Below are positions 26,285 to 34,081 of a DNA stretch of 64,000 nt, one piece after another. Source of the DNA: Pyrinomonadaceae bacterium (GTDB lineage: Bacteria > Acidobacteriota > Blastocatellia > Pyrinomonadales > Pyrinomonadaceae); the NCBI GenBank assembly GCA_021228405.1, contig JAJQRF010000002.1, positions 744,001 through 808,000 on the forward strand, read 5' to 3'. Position numbers and translations under genes: made by a program. Every line of letters starts with the position of its first letter. Within the stretch, counting starts at the first letter, position 1. Below the pieces are notes generated by a model, which saw only the letters and a program-made list of their open reading frames with translations, was not told the origin of the DNA and ran no database searches.

Positions 26285-26875
26285 GTGAAACTTAAAACGA
26301 ATAAACAAAAAACGAATTTCGCAACCGTTTTGATATTGCTTTCGGCAATTTTCAGCAGTGCATTTTCGCTCGCGTTCTATTCGCCGAATAAAGCGGAAAA
26401 TCCTGAAATGGTTTACTGTCCGCTGACGAAAAAACTTCAACCCGTTCACGCCGAACAAATAATTCAGCCCGAAAATCCGCTTGACGAATACTGTTTCAGC
26501 GACAAGCAAAAAAACGATTTTTCGGCGGCAGTTTTAGAAAAAATCAGTTTCGGTTTTTCGATCGCAAAAGAAAAATCCTTTGAAGATTTGGTTTTCGGCT
26601 ATTTTCGTGACGGAAAATCCGGCATTGATACGCGCTCGAATTTGCCGAATCTGCCCGAAAAAACTTTTGCTAAAAACTCTTTTTCATCGGTCGGTTTCGG
26701 AAACAATTTCAGCGTTCAAATCGTCTGGAAATCTGAAGAAAAGTTTTCTTTCCAAATCAAAGCGCGTCCGCCGACACGGTCCGGTTCAACTCGCTTCGCA
26801 CCCGGTTTAACTAAAGATTTAGAAGAGATTTCCCGTAACATTAATCCTCGTTCACCTCCTGTCATTTCTGCCTAA
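26285..26875 (+). CDS. exported or membrane-anchored protein of unknown function
   Basis: The 196-residue protein starts at a GTG directly after the galE terminator. It has one hydrophobic segment at about 13-31 (FATVLILLSAIFSSAFSLAF) acting as signal or anchor, then a polar region with a pair of cysteines about 25 apart (VYCPLTKKLQPV and DEYCFSDK). It has no recognised family. It precedes the TonB-receptor operon by about 160 nt to the small upstream ORF and may be expressed with it, perhaps as an envelope metal-related protein, but that is only position-based. Confidence 0.55.
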   Translation: MKLKTNKQKTNFATVLILLSAIFSSAFSLAFYSPNKAENPEMVYCPLTKKLQPVHAEQIIQPENPLDEYCFSDKQKNDFSAAVLEKISFGFSIAKEKSFEDLVFGYFRDGKSGIDTRSNLPNLPEKTFAKNSFSSVGFGNNFSVQIVWKSEEKFSFQIKARPPTRSGSTRFAPGLTKDLEEISRNINPRSPPVISA

Positions 26876-27201
26876 TTAATCCAATAAAAGCACAAGTTTA
26901 ACGCGTCTGCGTTCAGGATTCGTTTAACCCGGATTTTGAATTTTCCGTTTGCGAAACATTTCATCTGAAGCAATCCCTTGAGATGTCGCAACGGTAGATG
27001 AATATTTTGTCGAACAGAATCTGAGAGGAGTTTTTGATGAAATTTTACAATCTAACAATCAGATCAACAATATTTTCAACCAATGGAATTTCTGTTTCGG
27101 CGACGCAAATTACGGAATTTTAGAAGTTTAGCGCAGGGCTGACACACTATCGAGCCCGCCATTATGAGAAAAAAACTAAGGAAATAGTTAATACAGGTTT
27201 T
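26876..27201. other. leader region of the TonB-receptor operon
   Basis: These 326 nt hold a weak hairpin (TTCATCT with AGATGAA, about 26968-27000), a 28-codon ORF with a very strong Shine-Dalgarno (27037-27123), and a short GGGCT / AGCCC hairpin (27136-27157). I did not recognise a known riboswitch or a Fur-like box. Long leader, small ORF and hairpin in that order are compatible with attenuation. Confidence 0.4.
27037..27123 (+). CDS. possible 28-residue leader peptide upstream of the TonB receptor
   Basis: ATG at 27037 is preceded by GAGAGGAG with 6 nt spacing, better than most Shine-Dalgarno sequences in this window. The peptide begins MKFYNLTIRSTIF and ends in TAG at 27121-27123, 78 nt before the receptor start. 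It is rich in Thr, Ser and Ile and has no signal peptide. It could be a translated leader that controls the receptor, or chance. Confidence 0.35.
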   Translation: MKFYNLTIRSTIFSTNGISVSATQITEF

Positions 27202-29601
27202 ATGAAAGTAAGTTATTTATTGAAAGCATTATTATTTTGCTTATTTGCAATGCCGATTTTTGCACAAAATTCGGCAATTTCAGGAAAAATCACCGATCAA
27301 AACGGCTCGGTAGTTTCTGGCGCAACCGTCAAAGTAAAAAATTCTTCCGGCAGTGTGAAAACAACTGTCAGTAATTCAAGCGGTGAGTTTGAGTTTTCAA
27401 ATCCGGCAAGCGGAGATTATCAACTAACTGTTGAAAAAGCAGGATTTGAAGATTTTTCGCAAACCGTTTCGAGTGGTCAGCAGGATTTGGTTTTGACGCT
27501 TAAAGTCGGTTCGGTCGGCGCAGTTGTTCAAGTCGAAAATGAAACTTATACGGCTGAAGAAGCAAATACAGCAACTAAGCTAAATGTTCCGTTAAAAGAC
27601 ATTCCGCAATCGATTCAAGTTGTTAATCAAAATATTTTGCGCGACCGCGCGGCGTTTAGTTTCTCCGAAGCCGTGACGCAGAATATTTCGGGAATCACGC
27701 GCCATACGACCGATTTGACAGGTTCGGGCGCGGGCGATTTTCTGCGTTTTCGCGGCTTTGCGGGAAGCTATAACAATTCCTATTTGCGCGATGGTTTGAA
27801 ACAGGTCAATTACGGCGCGAACGAAACGGCGGATGTCGAAAGAATCGAAGTTTTGAAAGGCGCGGCAAGCGTTCTTTACGGGCGAAGCGAACCGGGCGGC
27901 GTGGTCAATCTCGTTTCAAAACAGCCCGTTTCGGATAATTTTATTTCGTTTGACTTTACGGGCGGACAATTTAATTTTTATCGTCCGCAGGTGGACGCGG
28001 GCGGAAAAGTTTTTTCCGATAAATTGCTTTATCGCCTTAATTTTGCGTATCAATACGACGGTAATTTTCGGGAAGACGCGGACGGCAAAAGAGTTTTCGT
28101 CGCGCCTGTCTTGCTCTGGAAACCGACGGAAAAACTGCAAATTTCTTTTGATGCGGAATATTTGCGGGAACGGCGCGGAATGGATGTCGGGCAGCTTCTC
28201 GTAAACGGTCGCGTGCCGGATGTTCCGGTCGAACGCAGTTACGGCGAACCTTTTAACCGTTCTTTTCAGCAAAATAAAAATGGCGGGATTCGCGGCAGAC
28301 ACGATTTTAATTCAAATTGGTCAATTCAAAGTGCATACCGAACGCAGTTTTTCGATTACGCTTTGTTCGGCGTATTTCCGGCATTGTATTTCGCGCCGGC
28401 GGTTGAAGCTGACGGCAGAACTGTCAACCGCGATCTCGCCTCAATTGATTTTACCGAACGCTGGCATTATTCCGATTCAAACATAACCGGAAGATTTTCG
28501 ACCGGACGCATTAAGCATAATATCCTGAGCGGTTTTGAATACGGCTACACGAACGGCATTTACAATCACGAATTTTATCTCGCCGGTTTTGTCTTTCCGG
28601 CTTTCCCGACGACCGATATTTTCACGCGAGGCGCACCGCTCAGTTACGAATTTGCCCAAAATTATATCCGCTCGACGCTGGAAATATCGAGATTTCCGTA
28701 TCGTTTCGGCAACCGGCTCAAAACAAACGGCGTTTACGTGCAGGATTTGATCGAATTCACGCCGAAATTCAAAGTTTTGATCGGCGGCAGATACGATATT
28801 TTCAAGCAGAGATTTTACGAAGAACCGAATCCGATTCAGCTTGGAAACGACAAAAAATTCAGTCCGCGTGTCGGTTTTGTTTATCAGCCGCTCGAATATC
28901 TTTCGTTTTACGCTTCTTACGGAAACTCGTTCTCGCCGCAATTTCCAAATCAGCGCACGCTTGACAACCGTCTGTTCAAACCGTCCGTCGGCGAACAGTT
29001 CGAGAGCGGCGTAAAGCTCAACGGCTTTCGCGGAAAACTGTCGGGATCGCTCGCGTTTTACAATCTGACATTTACAAATCTGGTCGTCAGCGATCCGAAC
29101 AATCCGGGAACTTCGATTCAAACGGGCGAACAGCGCAGTCGCGGAATCGAACTCGACATTTCGGCAAATCCCGTTCGCGGTCTGAATCTGATCGGAAGTT
29201 ATTCGGCGATTCAGGCAACCGTTACGAAAGACACGAACGCGCTTCTTGTCGGCAGATTTTTGCCGAACACGGCGCGTCATAACGGTAATTTTTGGGCGAC
29301 TTACCGCTTCATCGAATCTAATAATTTTTGGCGGAATTTCGGCATCGGCGCAGGCTTACAAGCAGTTGGAAAACGCTTTACGAATCTGGCAAATTTCGGC
29401 GTGGTGCCGGGTTTTTCGAGAGTTGACGCAACCGCATTCTACGATTTTTCGGCAAACGAAAAAACTCAGATGCGTTTTGCCGTCAATCTGCAAAATCTGG
29501 CGAATAAACGCTATTACGAATCGGCTTTCGGTTTTAACGACACGGTTTATCCCGGTTCGCCGTTTCGCGCTTTGTTTTCGCTCAAAATAACGAGGAGATA
29601 A
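27202..29601 (+). CDS. TonB-dependent siderophore-type receptor with N-terminal carboxypeptidase-regulatory domain
   Basis: The 799-residue protein has a signal peptide (MKVSYLLKALLFCLFAMPIFAQ), a carboxypeptidase-regulatory-like domain (SAISGKITDQNGSVVSGATV, about 23-100), a plug domain of the siderophore class (LKDIPQSIQVVNQNILRDR; FLRFRGFAG; IEVLKGAASVLYGRSEPGG) and a 22-strand barrel. The receptor should import a metal chelate across the outer membrane. It ends SLKITRR without the usual final aromatic residue, which may slow Bam-dependent insertion. It begins an operon with a PfpI-like protein, a CusF-cytochrome fusion and a PepSY protein, suggesting processing of a copper or iron complex. 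Confidence 0.93.
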   Translation: MKVSYLLKALLFCLFAMPIFAQNSAISGKITDQNGSVVSGATVKVKNSSGSVKTTVSNSSGEFEFSNPASGDYQLTVEKAGFEDFSQTVSSGQQDLVLTLKVGSVGAVVQVENETYTAEEANTATKLNVPLKDIPQSIQVVNQNILRDRAAFSFSEAVTQNISGITRHTTDLTGSGAGDFLRFRGFAGSYNNSYLRDGLKQVNYGANETADVERIEVLKGAASVLYGRSEPGGVVNLVSKQPVSDNFISFDFTGGQFNFYRPQVDAGGKVFSDKLLYRLNFAYQYDGNFREDADGKRVFVAPVLLWKPTEKLQISFDAEYLRERRGMDVGQLLVNGRVPDVPVERSYGEPFNRSFQQNKNGGIRGRHDFNSNWSIQSAYRTQFFDYALFGVFPALYFAPAVEADGRTVNRDLASIDFTERWHYSDSNITGRFSTGRIKHNILSGFEYGYTNGIYNHEFYLAGFVFPAFPTTDIFTRGAPLSYEFAQNYIRSTLEISRFPYRFGNRLKTNGVYVQDLIEFTPKFKVLIGGRYDIFKQRFYEEPNPIQLGNDKKFSPRVGFVYQPLEYLSFYASYGNSFSPQFPNQRTLDNRLFKPSVGEQFESGVKLNGFRGKLSGSLAFYNLTFTNLVVSDPNNPGTSIQTGEQRSRGIELDISANPVRGLNLIGSYSAIQATVTKDTNALLVGRFLPNTARHNGNFWATYRFIESNNFWRNFGIGAGLQAVGKRFTNLANFGVVPGFSRVDATAFYDFSANEKTQMRFAVNLQNLANKRYYESAFGFNDTVYPGSPFRALFSLKITRR

Positions 29602-29723
29602 ATTTAACGGCTTGCTCTGCTTCGGGTTGATTACCGACCCCGCCTATTTAAGACCTATTGAATAAACCTTATTCATCAATTCGGGGCAAAGCAATTTTAA
29701 TTGTTTTCAGGAGATAAAAAATT

Positions 29724-30554
29724 ATGAATCGCAGAGAATTTGGAAAATTATCTGTTGCGGCGGCGATCGCGTCGCTCATCGGTTTTGAAAAAACGAAAGG
29801 TCAAACGACCGATAAAGAAACGGAAAAACTTCATCAGGAATATATGGCGAAATACGCCGATCTGATGGGCGGCGACAAATTAATGATCGGAATGATCGCT
29901 TATCCGGGAATGTTTTTGCCGGATTTTGTCGGTCCTTTGACGGTTTTTGAAGCCTTGATGAACCGCGATATTCACATTATCTGGAAAGAAAAAAAGGAAG
30001 TTTCGACGGGAAGTTTGATAAAAATAACGCCGAATACGACTTTCGCGGAAACACCGAAAAATCTGGACGTTTTGTTTCTTCCGGGCGGCGTTCCGGGAAC
30101 TTTGGATTTGATGAAAGACAAAGAAACGCTCGATTTTCTAGTTGAAAAAGCCAAAACAGCGAAATACATCACGAGCGTTTGCACAGGCTCGCTGATTTTG
30201 GGCGCGGCAGGACTTTTAAAAGGCTACAAAGCCGCTTCGCACTGGGTAACGCTCGACGTTTTGAAGGAATTCGGCGCGATTCCGTCGGACGCAAGAATCG
30301 TCGAAGACCGCAACCGAATCACGGGCGGCGGTGTCACGGCAGGAATTGATTTCGGTTTATCGCTCGCCGCCAAATTACGAAATCAAACTTACGCCGAAGC
30401 GATCCAACTTTACATCGAATACAATCCGCAGCCTCCGTTTAACGCCGGTTCGCCAAAAAACGCGAGCAAAGAAGTAAACGCATTCATCGGCGGAATGCTC
30501 AACCCGATCGCCGAACAAGCGCGGAAAATCGCCAAAGAGATCAACAAATCCTAA
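29724..30554 (+). CDS. Tat-exported DJ-1/PfpI-family protein (isonitrile-hydratase-like)
   Basis: The 276-residue product begins MNRREFGKLSVAAAIASLIGF, a twin-arginine-type signal, so it is likely exported folded. A DJ-1/PfpI domain follows: IAYPGMFLPDFVGPLTVFE, VLFLPGGVPGTLDLM, and the nucleophile elbow C153 in SVCTGSLILGAAGLLKG, then AASHW and RITGGGVTAGIDF. This arrangement resembles Pseudomonas isonitrile hydratase, but the name is widely over-applied in this superfamily. GEMN-style gene context matters more: it lies 122 nt after a siderophore-type receptor and before a copper-binding cytochrome, so it may act on the imported ligand in the periplasm. A clear SD (AGGAGA) precedes the ATG. 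Confidence 0.78.
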   Translation: MNRREFGKLSVAAAIASLIGFEKTKGQTTDKETEKLHQEYMAKYADLMGGDKLMIGMIAYPGMFLPDFVGPLTVFEALMNRDIHIIWKEKKEVSTGSLIKITPNTTFAETPKNLDVLFLPGGVPGTLDLMKDKETLDFLVEKAKTAKYITSVCTGSLILGAAGLLKGYKAASHWVTLDVLKEFGAIPSDARIVEDRNRITGGGVTAGIDFGLSLAAKLRNQTYAEAIQLYIEYNPQPPFNAGSPKNASKEVNAFIGGMLNPIAEQARKIAKEINKS

Positions 30555-30591
30555 GAATCGAACAGTTAATAAAAAAATTGAAGGAAATCTT

Positions 30592-31209
30592 ATGAAAAAA
30601 TACTTTAAATTGTCTGCAATTATCATTTTTTCGCTCGTAGTTTTTTCGTTTGCCTGCACAAATCAGGAAGCGTTAAAGCCTATTTCGCCGAACACCGAAG
30701 TTCAAACTTACAAATCAAAAGGTATCGTCAAAAAAATTGATGTTAAAAACGGAAAATTGACCGTTGACCACGAAGACATTCCCGGCTATATGTCGGCGAT
30801 GGAAATGACTGAGCCGGTGAAAGATAAAGTGATGCTCGACAATATTAAAGTCGGCGACAAAGTTGATTTTGAGATCGAAAGAACGGGGTCAAAAATCGTC
30901 TTTACAAAGATTGCGAAAACAGGCGAAGTTGCCGTTTTGAACGGCGCGGAAATTTACAAAACCAACTGCGCCGAATGTCACGGAGCAAACGGCGAAGGCG
31001 CGAAAAAAGGTATTCCGCTCACGTCGGGACACGCGCTTCATCATTCGGAAACTGAACACATCAAACAAGTTACGGACGGCGAAGGTGCGAAAATGCCCGC
31101 CTTCAAAGACAAATTAAAAGCCGAAGAAATCAAAGCGGTCGTTGATTTTGTCCGCAACGAACTCCAAAAAGGCGCGAAACGCGAAGACAGCCCTAAACAT
31201 TCGCATTAA
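30592..31209 (+). CDS. lipoprotein fusing a CusF-like copper-binding domain to a cytochrome c
   Basis: A lipoprotein signal (lipobox FSFAC) anchors the 205-residue protein to a membrane. Residues about 40-105 form a CusF-type small beta barrel (KSKGIVKKIDVKNGKLTVDHEDIPGYMSAMEM), where the Met residues would bind Cu(I). Residues 120-200 form a c-type cytochrome with CAECH as haem site and a distal Met in GAKMPAF. CusF is a periplasmic copper chaperone, so the fusion suggests electron transfer coupled to copper handling, such as reduction of a copper complex delivered by the upstream receptor. It is 37 nt after the PfpI-like gene and 3 nt before the PepSY gene. Confidence 0.87.
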   Translation: MKKYFKLSAIIIFSLVVFSFACTNQEALKPISPNTEVQTYKSKGIVKKIDVKNGKLTVDHEDIPGYMSAMEMTEPVKDKVMLDNIKVGDKVDFEIERTGSKIVFTKIAKTGEVAVLNGAEIYKTNCAECHGANGEGAKKGIPLTSGHALHHSETEHIKQVTDGEGAKMPAFKDKLKAEEIKAVVDFVRNELQKGAKREDSPKHSH

Positions 31210-31212
31210 ACG

Positions 31213-31965
31213 ATGAAAAGACGAAATTACAAATATTTTATTCGCAAATCGCATCGCTATTTGGGCATTTTTATCGGCATTCAGTTTTTGTTTTGGACGC
31301 TCGGCGGTTTGTATTTCAGTTGGACGAACATCAAGGAAATTCGCGGCGAACACTTGCGGAAAACCGTCGAAACGATCAATGTCGAAGGCGAACTTATTGC
31401 GCCGAACGTTGCAGTCGGCGAATTGAAAAAAAGCGAAAGCAAGGCGGAAATCAGATCGCTTCGACTAATTGAAATTTTCGGCGAAACGTTTTACGAGATC
31501 AAATATGAAACGCCCGAAACGGAAAAAACGATCGTCGTGAATGCTCTCAACGGAAAGCCTCGCGGACAGATTTCCGAAACGGAAGCGAAAAAGATCGCGG
31601 TCGAATCCTTAAAAGAACCTCTGACGGTTAAAACGGTCGAATTTTTGACCAAAGAGAACGTCGGCGGACATCACGAATACCGGGAAAAACCGCTTCCGGC
31701 GTGGGCTGTTACGTTTGAAGATTCCGATGATCTGACGGTTTATCTTTCGGCGGAAACAGGGCAGATCGGCGCGTTTCGCACAAATAAATGGCGTGTTTTC
31801 GATTTTCTCTGGATGCTTCACACGCTCGATTTCAAGGAACGCGACAACATCAATAATTATCTTTTACGAGGATTTTCTCTGCTCGGAATCATCACGATTC
31901 TTTCAGGATTTGTTTTGTTTTTCGTAAGTTCAAAGCTTATTCGGCGGATTTTTTATCGAAAATGA
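31213..31965 (+). CDS. PepSY-domain membrane protein
   Basis: The 250-residue protein has N-terminal and C-terminal membrane segments (GIFIGIQFLFWTLGGLYFSW at about 19-38 and LLGIITILSGFVLFFVSS near 225-243) with a periplasmic PepSY-like part between. The pattern RKSHRYLGIFIG and LWMLHTLDF matches the PepSY-associated membrane proteins that act as small iron or copper reductases next to TonB receptors. Histidines in the helices could carry haem. It is translationally close (3 nt) to the CusF-cytochrome gene, completing an operon for taking up and reducing a metal complex. Confidence 0.8.
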   Translation: MKRRNYKYFIRKSHRYLGIFIGIQFLFWTLGGLYFSWTNIKEIRGEHLRKTVETINVEGELIAPNVAVGELKKSESKAEIRSLRLIEIFGETFYEIKYETPETEKTIVVNALNGKPRGQISETEAKKIAVESLKEPLTVKTVEFLTKENVGGHHEYREKPLPAWAVTFEDSDDLTVYLSAETGQIGAFRTNKWRVFDFLWMLHTLDFKERDNINNYLLRGFSLLGIITILSGFVLFFVSSKLIRRIFYRK

Positions 31966-32002
31966 GCTGAGGATTTTCGGTCAAAAGAAATGAGAGAGCA
32001 AA

Positions 32003-32092
32003 ATGAAAATAGCGATGCTATTTTTATATTTTTTGATCGGTTTTTCGTTTGCTTCGCTCAATAACTTGTCTTTCAATGTCAATTTAGCGTAA
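32003..32092 (+). CDS. doubtful 29-residue hydrophobic peptide
   Basis: ATG 32003 follows GAGAGAG and opens a 29-codon frame beginning MKIAMLFLYFLIGFSF, which looks like an isolated signal peptide. The same DNA forms a hairpin with a T-rich tail (AAAATAGC 32006-32013 with GCTATTTT 32017-32024, then TATATTTTTT), which is a good terminator for the PepSY operon. The terminator reading is the simpler one. Confidence 0.2.
   Translation: MKIAMLFLYFLIGFSFASLNNLSFNVNLA
32006..32034 (+). terminator. terminator of the metal-uptake operon
   Basis: An 8-bp stem with loop GAT, followed by TATATTTTTT, lies 41 nt after the PepSY stop codon and before the CstA gene. Confidence 0.65.
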
Positions 32093-32146
32093 ATTTAATC
32101 CACTTCCTGGCTATTTCGGTCTGATTATCATTTGGAGAAAAATTTT

Positions 32147-33823
32147 ATGCTTGCGGGATTGGCTATTGTCTTTTTAGTTTGGCTTGTCTTCGGATATTTT
32201 GCTTACGGGCGTTGGATCGCCAAACAGTTCAAGCTCGACGATTCGCGCGAAACTCCCGCAAATGCGGTCAATGACGGCGAAGATTTTGTACCGACGCGCC
32301 CGTTTTATCTGTTCGGACAACATTTTTCCGCCATCGCCGCCGCCGGACCGATTGCCGGACCGATCATTGCTTGTCAGGCTTTCGGCTGGCTTCCGTGTCT
32401 GCTCTGGATCGCTTTCGGCGTGGTTTTGATCGGTGCGGTTCACGATTTTTCTTCGCTTGCTTCCTCGGTGCGGCACGGCGCAACTTCGATCGCCGAAATC
32501 ACTCGCGAAAAACTCGGAAACGGCGCAGGTCGCGCAATGATGGCATTTATCTGGATCGCGCTTATTTATGTAATTGTCGCATTTACGGACATTACGGCGG
32601 GAACTTTCGTGTCAGGAACGGAAGAATTGGAAGGAGTAAGTTTTAACGCGGGCGGCGCGGTCGCGTTTGCAAGCGTGACGTATCTCGGGCTTTCGATCAT
32701 TTTGGGTTTGGTCGAAAGATACCTAAAACCACCACTCTGGCTTTCGACGATAATTTTCGTTCCGGCAACATTTGCGCTTTCATATCTCGGCACACAATTT
32801 TCGACGCTGTTCATCTTTGACCATTTAACATGGGGCATTTTGATTCTGATTTACTGCATTATCGGTTCGCTTTTGCCGGTTTGGGCACTGCTTCAACCGC
32901 GCGGATATTTGGGCGGATTTGTGCTTTACACAGCAATTGCAGTCGGAATTATCGGCATATTTTTCGGCGGTTACGAGATACAACAGCCGCAATTTAAATC
33001 GTGGGACATCGGCGGGATGACGGGAACTTTGTTTCCGTTTTTGTTTGTTACGATCGCGTGCGGCGCGTGTTCGGGGTTTCACGGGCTGGTTTGTTCGGGC
33101 ACGACATCGAAGCAGATCGATAAGGAATCGCACACGCATTCGGTCGGTTACGGGGCGATGCTGGCGGAAGGTTTTGTCGCATTTATCGCGCTCGTGACGA
33201 TTATGATTATCGCTTCCGACACGGCAAAAGGCGTTTCGCCGGGCAAAATTTACGGCAACGGCATCGGCGAATTTCTGACAATCGTGATCGGTAAGGAGAA
33301 TCTGAAATTTGCCGTCACGTTCGGCGCGATGGCGTTTTCGACGTTTGTTTTCGATACGCTCGACGTTTCGCTTCGATTGGGAAGATATATCGTGCAGGAA
33401 TTGATCGGGATTCGCGGAAAGATCGGCGCGGCGATTGGAACTTTGACGACGATCGCCGTTCCTTTCATCTGTGTTTTAATCGCACCGAAGGGAAGCTGGA
33501 ACGATTTTTGGACGCTTTTCGGCGCATCTAATCAACTGCTTGCGGCTCTAACATTGCTTTCGATCACGGCTTGGCTTTATCAGGCGCGACAGCGTATTGC
33601 TTTTACGCTTTTACCGATGCTTTTCGTGCTGACGATAACGCTTTGGGCTTTAGGCGCGTTAGTTTACGGAAATTTCAGCGCGGCAAACGGTTTCGACGTA
33701 AAATTCGTCAACGGCATCGCGTCTTTAATTCTGATTTTGTTGGCGGTTTATTTAGTAATTACGGCGATTTTGAAAGTCAGAGGCGAAAAATCGAACAATG
33801 AATTGATCGCGGTCGAAGGCTGA
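32147..33823 (+). CDS. cstA: CstA-family carbon-starvation transporter, short form
   Basis: I choose ATG 32147 because GGAG lies 9 nt before it; a TTG five codons upstream overlaps that ribosome-binding site. The 558-residue protein is a multi-span membrane protein with CstA landmarks: YGRWIAKQFKLDD, FGQHFSAIAAAGPIAGPIIA, VHDFSSLASSVRHG, ACGACSGFHGLVCSGTTSKQ, and FDTLDVSLRLGRYIVQEL. E. coli CstA is about 700 residues, so this is the shorter class. CstA proteins are linked to peptide and pyruvate uptake during carbon limitation. It is flanked by a terminator upstream and a hairpin-rich region downstream, so it is probably a single-gene unit. Confidence 0.94.
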   Translation: MLAGLAIVFLVWLVFGYFAYGRWIAKQFKLDDSRETPANAVNDGEDFVPTRPFYLFGQHFSAIAAAGPIAGPIIACQAFGWLPCLLWIAFGVVLIGAVHDFSSLASSVRHGATSIAEITREKLGNGAGRAMMAFIWIALIYVIVAFTDITAGTFVSGTEELEGVSFNAGGAVAFASVTYLGLSIILGLVERYLKPPLWLSTIIFVPATFALSYLGTQFSTLFIFDHLTWGILILIYCIIGSLLPVWALLQPRGYLGGFVLYTAIAVGIIGIFFGGYEIQQPQFKSWDIGGMTGTLFPFLFVTIACGACSGFHGLVCSGTTSKQIDKESHTHSVGYGAMLAEGFVAFIALVTIMIIASDTAKGVSPGKIYGNGIGEFLTIVIGKENLKFAVTFGAMAFSTFVFDTLDVSLRLGRYIVQELIGIRGKIGAAIGTLTTIAVPFICVLIAPKGSWNDFWTLFGASNQLLAALTLLSITAWLYQARQRIAFTLLPMLFVLTITLWALGALVYGNFSAANGFDVKFVNGIASLILILLAVYLVITAILKVRGEKSNNELIAVEG

Positions 33824-33829
33824 AAAAAG

Positions 33830-34040
33830 GTCGCTGAAAGCGACAAATATAATAGCCCAGAGTTGCGCGAGTTAAACGAGCGCAACTCTGGGAAAGATTG
33901 GGAAAATAAATCCGACGCTGAAAGTGTCGAACAATTTGGCGGTCGATCTTGCTCACTTTCAGTGAGCGAAATAATTTTGCAATCTGCCTGGGGTTTCATT
34001 CGCTTTGCTCATTTCGCCCTGGGCTTTAATGTTTGCCATC
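33830..34040. repeat. multi-hairpin intergenic element after cstA
   Basis: Three stems follow one another: GTCGCT-gaa-AGCGAC (33830-33844), CCCAGAGTTGCGC with its perfect complement (33856-33868 and 33880-33892), and GCTCAC-tttca-GTGAGC (33949-33965), the last overlapping a longer pairing CTGAAAGTG (33919-33927) with CACTTTCAG. None has a proper T-tract. A CTGGGG / CCTGGG pair and AT-rich words continue to about 34040. It looks like a dispersed structured repeat rather than a simple terminator. Confidence 0.5.
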
Positions 34041-34081
34041 TTCGATGATGCAAGAAAAATTTCACTTATCCCGAAAATTTT

